Origin: Sphingomonas daechungensis
GTDB lineage: Bacteria > Pseudomonadota > Alphaproteobacteria > Sphingomonadales > Sphingomonadaceae
DNA: 64,000 bases
Direction: 5' to 3'
Assembly: GCF_014489495.1 (NCBI RefSeq)
Contig: NZ_CP060780.1
Span: 2,243,001 to 2,307,000 of the forward strand
The notes beneath the pieces were generated by a model. It made no database searches, was not told where the DNA came from, and was given only the letters and a program-made list of their open reading frames with translations. A program made the translations under genes and the position numbers. Shown piece by piece: positions 58,724-64,000 of the stretch (within the stretch, counting starts at the first letter, position 1; each line of letters opens with the position of its first letter).

Positions 58724-59655
58724 ATGAGTGTCGAGGCCCCGCGTAACAGCTTCAGAGCGGCGATTCTGAGCGGCGAGAAACCCGCCCTGGTCGTCACCGA
58801 CAAGAATTCGCAGCTCGAGGGGGCTGGCGGCGAGCTTGGGAGCGTGCGCGTTCCGCGGGCAGAAACGCGGCGCGGCAACCACCGCGGCGTCAATCGCCAC
58901 CGCCTCGACAGCGAATCCGCCATGCTCTTGTTCAAAGGCGAACCTCGCCCTGTAGAGGTCGTGAACCTTTCGAGCGGCGGCGCCATGCTTCGTTGCGACA
59001 TCACCCGCGCCTCTGGGACCTGGTCGAGCTACAGCTCGGTGAAGGTCTTGGGCTCGAAGGCGCGGTGCGCTGGATCAAGGACGGCGCGATCGGCGTCGAA
59101 TTTGCTCACGAAACGCGAATCGAATGCGATCGCCAGCAACGCGCCGAGCTGCTTCTCTCGGTCATTCAGCGGAGCTTCCCCGACGATCACGTGCGGCTCG
59201 ATGAGCTGGACGTCGAAGAGGACGTCGAGGCCGTCGAGGAAGATCTCGGCAACCGCGACGAAAAACGCCACCCGCTGATCTGGAAAGGCGAAATCCACTA
59301 CGCGCACGACAGCAACCCGGTGCGGCTAAGGAATGTTTCCGCCGGCGGTGCCCTCGTCGATGTAGCCGTCGACGATTACCCGATCGGCGCCGAAGTGCTC
59401 CTCGACCTTGGAGATGCCGGCCAGTTCTTCACTATCGTGCAGTGGGTTTGCGGCGACCAGGCTGGCCTTCGCTTTGTCCAACCGTTCGACCTTGCGTGCC
59501 TGGCCAACGCACGGCCGGACGTGATGCCCCACAGCTGGACCGTCCCGAGCTTCCTGCACGCCGACGATGACGACGATTCCCCGTGGAGCGAAAAGTGGGG
59601 ACGCAGCTCGATCGATGAGATCCGCACCGACCTCGAAGGCTTCCTCAAGCGCTGA
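58724..59655 (+). CDS. Tandem PilZ-domain protein with acidic inter-domain linker (one frameshift)
   Basis: About 311 residues from ATG 58724. The first domain has RGVNR then NLSSGGAML; the second has NVSAGGALV without an RxxxR motif. They are joined by an acidic linker (EEDVEAVEEDLG). A frameshift near 59010 sits in the first domain. The C-terminus carries an Asp-rich patch (HADDDDDSPW). Only the first domain has a complete cyclic-di-GMP motif. It overlaps the end of the convergent membrane-protein gene by 11 bases. Confidence 0.8.
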
Positions 59656-61051
59656 CGCGCACGAAAACGATGCCGGTCCGATCCTCACGGATCTTCTTCC
59701 AATCATGGTCATGCTCGAGCAGCGCGACCAGCTTCTTGTAACGGTGGGGCAAGATCGCCCAGCGGATTCCCCATTTGTCGACAACCTGATCGAGCATCGC
59801 GGCGTCGCCGTCAGTGATCTTCTTGTATCCGATGACGAGTTCGTCCCCGTACATGTCGCCGCGACCGTCGACGTACGGCTTGATCCCCGACAGAAGCAAA
59901 GGGCCGCCCATCACGTAGCCATTGAGCACGGGCTGAGACCGAAGTTCGCCCGGGACTGACGCGATCAGCTTCCACGGGTTGGATTCGACTTCATCAGGCG
60001 TGATTGGCCATGCGAGCCGTATCGCGATCAAGACAAGAGCGCACCCGCTGGCGGCCAACCAGACTGGCCTCGTCATCTCAGTTTCCCGCGGAACCGTGGC
60101 GAAGGCGGCGGGCAGGAGCACGGCGGACACGATCGCCAAGACTGCCTGATGCCTTGTCTGCAGGAATGCGAGGGCGAGCAGGAAAGCGAGAAGCATCCAT
60201 CTCACCGGATGCATCTTTGGCCGCTTCCACACGATCAACGCAGCAACCGCCAGAAGGAGGACGAAGAAGAAGGGAGTCCGTTGCGGACTGGACGGCTTCC
60301 ACTCATCGATGAAGGGAAGCATCGAGAGATTGGCAATCCGGAGGGGTGCAGAACGCCCTCTATGCCGTTGGCATTGACGAGCACCGCTATGGCGAGGAGC
60401 AGTCCAAACAGCCCCATTGCCGGAACGCCCGAGCGCGACCATCCGGCTGCCAGATCGCCTCGAGCCCGAACGCCGCTGCGACGACAAGCCCCATCACGAA
60501 GCTGCCGTGCATGTTCGCCCAGACGACCATCAAGAGCGCGGCCGCCAGCGGCGGGCACGGTCGCGCTCTCGCGCCCGGATCATCAGCACTGTCCAGAAGG
60601 CGAGCAGCGCCCAGGCGAACAGATGCGGCCTGGCCAGCAAGGACGGAATGAGGATTGCATCCATTGCCAGGACGACGCCGAGGGACGGGAGCGGTCGCAC
60701 CGATCGCAGGGCATTGGTGAAGACGATTGCGTTCAGCGCGACCAGCGCCGCCGTGGCCAGCGCGCTGATGCCGCTATATCCCGCCATGCGATACGCGGCG
60801 GCGAGCGGGACTTCCGCGCCCCACTCAATCGGGACCCAGGGACGGTCGGCCCAGGAGAAGGAAAACGGGTCCGTCTTCGGGATCGTGCCATGCGACAAAA
60901 TCCATTCGCCTGTGGCGATGTGCCAGCTGACGTCACCGTCGTTGAAGATTGTCCTCGAACCGCCGAGCGTGATCGGGACCAGGAGGATCGCGATGACCAG
61001 GACCAGGTAGAATTTCACGCGGTCAGCGGGCTGGAGAGCCAACGCCTTCAC
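59645..61051 (-). CDS. Multi-pass membrane protein of unknown function (frameshifted)
   Basis: About 469 residues from ATG 61051. It has around ten hydrophobic helices and a soluble C-terminus. The N-terminal region reads DGDVSWHIATGEWILSHG then IPKTDPFSFSW, a pattern seen in membrane glycosyltransferase-like proteins of alphaproteobacteria; the C-terminus has YVDGRGDMYGDELVIGYKK. Frameshifts lie near 60535 and near 60330. The start overlaps the stop of the upstream transporter. A GT39-like role (lipid-linked sugar transfer) is possible but unproven. Confidence 0.6.
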
Positions 61052-62348
61052 TCCTCCAGGATCTGGCTGTTCGTCTTGGTTTCAGGCAGCATCACGAAGC
61101 CGATCGCGGCCATTCCAATGACCGCTGAGAGATACCAATAGAAACCGCTCTCGACACCCGCCTGCTTGAACCAAAGCGCTACATATTCGGCCGTGCCTCC
61201 GAACAAGGTGTTGCCCACCGCATAGGGCAAGGCCACGCCAAGCGTGCGGATGTGTGCCGGAAAAAGTTCGGCTTTGATGAGGCCGCTGATCGATGTGTAC
61301 GCACCGAGCAGCACCAACGGAACCAGGACCAGCGCGAGAGCCGTCATCGGCTCCGTCGCCCCGCTGATTGCGCTGTAGATCGGAACCGAGACCAGGGTTC
61401 CGCCGAAGCCGAAGATGTAGAGCATCGGCTTCCGACCCCATCGGTCGGCCGCCATCCCCCACCATGGCTGGATCAGCATGAAGACGATGAGCGCGATGGT
61501 CATGATCATCGTTGCAGTGGGCTTGGAAAATCCGCTCGTGTTGACAAGGAACTTCTGCATGTAAGTCGTGTAGGCGTAGAAGGCGGCGGAGCCTCCGCCG
61601 CTGATTGCAGCGACGATCAGGAACTCGCGGGGATGACTGCGCCATAGATGGCTGATCGTCGATGGCGCCCGGTCCTTGCTCTGCCTCTTGAAGGACTCCG
61701 TCTCCCGAGCCTTGCGCGGAGGAAATAGACGGCGAAGGCGAGGATTGCGCCGACACCAAACGCGATCCGCCAACCCCATTGCTGGAGTTCAGATTCCGGC
61801 ATCAAGGCCTGAAGAAGAACGACCACGGCAAGCGCCAGCAGCTGCCCGCCGATCAGGGTGATATACTGAAAGCTCGCCCAGAAGGCGCGCCGATTGCGCA
61901 TCGCCTTTTCGGAGATGTAGGTCGCGCTGGCGCCATATTCGCCGCCGACCGACAAACCTTGCAGCATTCGTGCGACGACAAGGATCGTTGGCGCAATCGC
62001 TCCAGCCATCGCGTAGGTCGGAGCCGCCGCAATCAACAGTGCACCGCCAGCCATCAAGGCAACGGACAAGGTCAGCCCCGACTTCCTGCCGTAGCGGTCC
62101 GAATAGATGCCCATCATCCATGCGCCGATGGGTCGCATCAGGAAGCCGACGGCAAAAATTGCCGCGGCGCTCAGCAGTTGGGCGGTCGGATCTTCTTTCG
62201 GGAAGAAGACCGGCGCGAAGTAGATGGTCAGGACGGAGTAGGCATACCAGTCGTACCATTCGACGAGATTGCCCGCCGAACCGCCCAGGATATCCCGGAT
62301 CCGTTTCCGCGCGTCCGCAGCCGAACTTGCGGCAGCCGCCGTCGCCAA
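61048..62348 (-). CDS. MHS-family MFS transporter (KgtP/ProP-like, one frameshift)
   Basis: About 433 residues with twelve membrane helices. The signature of metabolite:H+ symporters is present: GNLVEWYDWYAYSVLTIYFA near the N-terminus, RPIGAWMMGIYSDRYGRK, and a later PWWGMAADRWGRKPML. A frameshift near 61735 joins the halves. TTG 62348 is the likely start, two bases after the upstream stop. Related proteins move 2-oxoglutarate, proline, citrate or shikimate; the substrate here is unknown. Confidence 0.85.
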
Positions 62349-62350
62349 GG

Positions 62351-63767
62351 CTAAGCGGTCTTTTGGGCTCTGGCGCGAGCAGCGGCGCCGTGCCCATAGA
62401 TGAAGTAAAGCACCACACCGATCGCTTGTGCGATGAAGAAGAACAACTGTGTGCGCGTTGGCAGACTGTAGAAGAGATACAGGCAGCCGAGGATGCCAGC
62501 GATGCCGACGAGCCAGGGCAGCGGCGTCTTGAAACGCCGTTCGCGATTCGGCTCCCGCTGGCGAAGAACCAGCATCGCCGCACATACCGCGACGAAAGCC
62601 GCGAGTGTTCCCGCATTGGCCAAGGCGGCGATCGAGGTCAGTGGGATCAGGCCTGCGAAAACTGACGTGACGACCGCCGTGAAGATCGTGATGCGGACCG
62701 GCGTTCCGCGGCTCGACACCCGTGCGAGCGAGCTTGGCAGCAGCCCATCGCGCGCGACGGTGAAGAAGATGCGGCTCTGCCCGTAGAAGAACGCGAGGAT
62801 CACCGTTGGCAGCGCAATCACTGCCGAAGCGCCAAGCACGCGTGCTGCCCACGGCTGCCCGATCTCACGCAGGATGAGCGCCAATGGCTCGGCGCTATCG
62901 GCAAAGCCGGTGTAGGCGACCGCGCCGATCGCTGCGGCCGCGACGACCATGTAGATCGCGACGCAAACGACCATCGACCCGACGATACCGATGGCAAGGT
63001 CGCGGCTCGGGTCCTTGGCTTCCTCCGCCGCAGTCGCGATCGCGTCGAAGCCGTAGAAGGCAAAGAAGATGATCGCCGCGGCCGCCATCACCCCGACTTC
63101 GCTTCCCGACGGTCCAGATTTGGGGAAGCCGAACGGCATGAACGGCTGGAAATGCGAGGAGTCGAAGACCGGCAAAGCAACAGCAATGAACAAGGCGAGC
63201 GCCGCCATCTTGATAACGACCAAGATGGCATTCACGGTCGCGCTTTCGCGTGTGCCGGCAATCAGCATCCCGGCGACAACGACGATAATGAAGATCGCGG
63301 GACGTTGATGATCCCCCGAGCTCTGGCCCCTTTATCAGGGCGTCAGGTAACCCCATTCCTATCGAGCTTAGAAAACCCGCCGCATAGCCCGACCAACCGA
63401 CGGCCACGGCGCTGACGACCAAGGTGTATTCGAGGATCAGCGCCACGCCGATCATCCAGGCGATGAGCTCGCCGAAAACCGCGTAGGAATAGGTGTACGC
63501 GCTGCCCGAAGCAGGGATCATCGTGGCGACTTCCGCATAGGCGAGCGCTGCGCAGGCACAGATCGCGCCGGCGATGGCGAAGGACAGGATCACGGCCGGG
63601 CCCGCCTTGCCGGCGCCGACCCCGATCAATGTAAGAATGCCGGTACCGACGATTGCCCCGACGCCAAGCGCGACGAGGTGCGGCCAGGACAGGGACTGCG
63701 CAAGACGATGCTCTTCCGGAAGGTCCTCGCGAGCGACGACCTGCTTGCGCACATTCCAGTTCTTCAT
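62351..63767 (-). CDS. APC-superfamily amino acid permease (frameshifted)
   Basis: About 472 residues with twelve helices from ATG 63767, preceded by GGGGAGG. The APC signature is LVALGVGAIVGTGILTLIGVGAGKAGP, then ICACAALAYAEVATMIPASGSAYTY. After frameshifts near 63300-63360 follow FYGFDAIATAAEEAKDPSRD and LPTVILAFFYGQSRIFF. This group (CAT-like, YfnA-like) takes up cationic or other amino acids. It starts an operon with the MHS transporter and the membrane protein. Confidence 0.85.
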
Positions 63768-63815
63768 GAAGCCTCCCCTGCCTGAGCGCTGTTCTGGCAC
63801 GCCAGCGGGTGCGGC

Positions 63816-64000
63816 TCAATAATCCTTGCTGACCCTGAGGTTCGCGCTGGTCCGGCCGATCGTCGAAATCGACGAAAGGATCGAAAGCCAGCGGGTCACC
63901 TGGAACTCCGCGCGCGTGGCGGAATAGCCCTGCCCGTCCGTGATGACTTCGACGTACAGCCTACGAGTCACGAACTTACCCGCCGCGACGGCAGTCTTCT
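63816..64000 (-). CDS. tamB: C-terminal fragment of TamB-like translocation protein (5' end beyond window)
   Basis: The minus strand stays open from the right edge to TGA at 63816-63818, encoding 60 residues. They include AVAAGKFVTRRLYVEVITDG and a terminal SKDY, typical of the TamB (DUF490) C-terminus. TamB bridges the inner membrane to TamA for outer-membrane biogenesis and lipid transport. Only the last domain can be seen. Confidence 0.75.
   Translation of the reverse strand, partial: KTAVAAGKFVTRRLYVEVITDGQGYSATRAEFQVTRWLSILSSISTIGRTSANLRVSKDY

Noticed and set aside
60149..61141. Plus-strand open frame of 330 codons
   Set aside because: Antisense to the multi-pass membrane protein; low complexity and no binding site.

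Overview
The window looks like a chromosomal segment of an alphaproteobacterium of the Sphingomonadales (Sphingomonas-like). This is inferred from the high G+C content, frequent TTG and GTG starts, and gene content: many PilZ proteins, a serralysin-type protease, a PrnA-type flavin halogenase, an acidic-linker PAS protein, a LOV-HTH photoreceptor and an S9 protein with an Ala/Pro N-terminal extension. I see no rRNA, CRISPR array, prophage or insertion sequence. There are two tRNA genes (Gln-TTG and Gly-CCC).

Layout. 1-7775: a visibly lower-GC surface-polysaccharide locus holding a very large sulfotransferase/coiled-coil/glycosyltransferase-like protein that runs off the left edge, three further glycosyltransferase-type genes and a KdsD/KpsF isomerase. 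7776-8494: AT-rich and without a recognisable gene. 8495-11957: an outer-membrane barrel protein, msrA, a tandem PilZ protein, and a receiver/EAL pair. 11916-15609: an operon of CoA-transferase, aminotransferase and ALDH7-type dehydrogenase. 15663-20386: serralysin-like protease with VCBS repeats, a small exported protein, a GH43-type hydrolase and tRNA-Gln. 20492-30406: mainly housekeeping genes (ilvE, proC, ybjN-like, ubiK, aspartic protease, tspO, tlyA, dxs, zur with a merC-like gene, ctaA, cutA). 30403-33833: sugar transporter, ROK fructokinase, LOV-HTH regulator, PilZ. 33977-38094: rplM-rpsI, a DDAH-like hydrolase, PilZ, DUF167, metC. 38143-41253: emrB-emrA-marR efflux operon with a perfect operator palindrome. 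41382-45865: small genes, glnB, a nucleotidyltransferase, a porin and a cation/proton antiporter. 45976-49653: Phd/VapC pair, flavin halogenase, thioesterase, map. 49749-53602: a CinA-like protein, a TIR-membrane-TolB-TPR protein, a collagen-like miniprotein, a trypsin-like protease and tRNA-Gly. 53663-59655: a YhhQ-type transporter, three PilZ genes, the PAS protein and glnA. 59645-64000: a membrane protein, two transporters and the C-terminus of TamB.

A dominant technical feature is that about half of the longer genes, including housekeeping genes such as dxs, proC and ctaA, are interrupted by single-base frameshifts. Every one I resolved by hand is repaired by adding one G or C, almost always to a short G/C run. 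I therefore treat these as probable sequence or assembly errors, and give one entry per reconstructed gene. Genes are densely packed: ATGA overlaps within operons and convergent genes that share stop-codon tetranucleotides. Regulation by cyclic di-GMP (six PilZ genes and one EAL gene), blue light (LOV-HTH) and metal or drug repressors (Zur, MarR) is suggested by the content.
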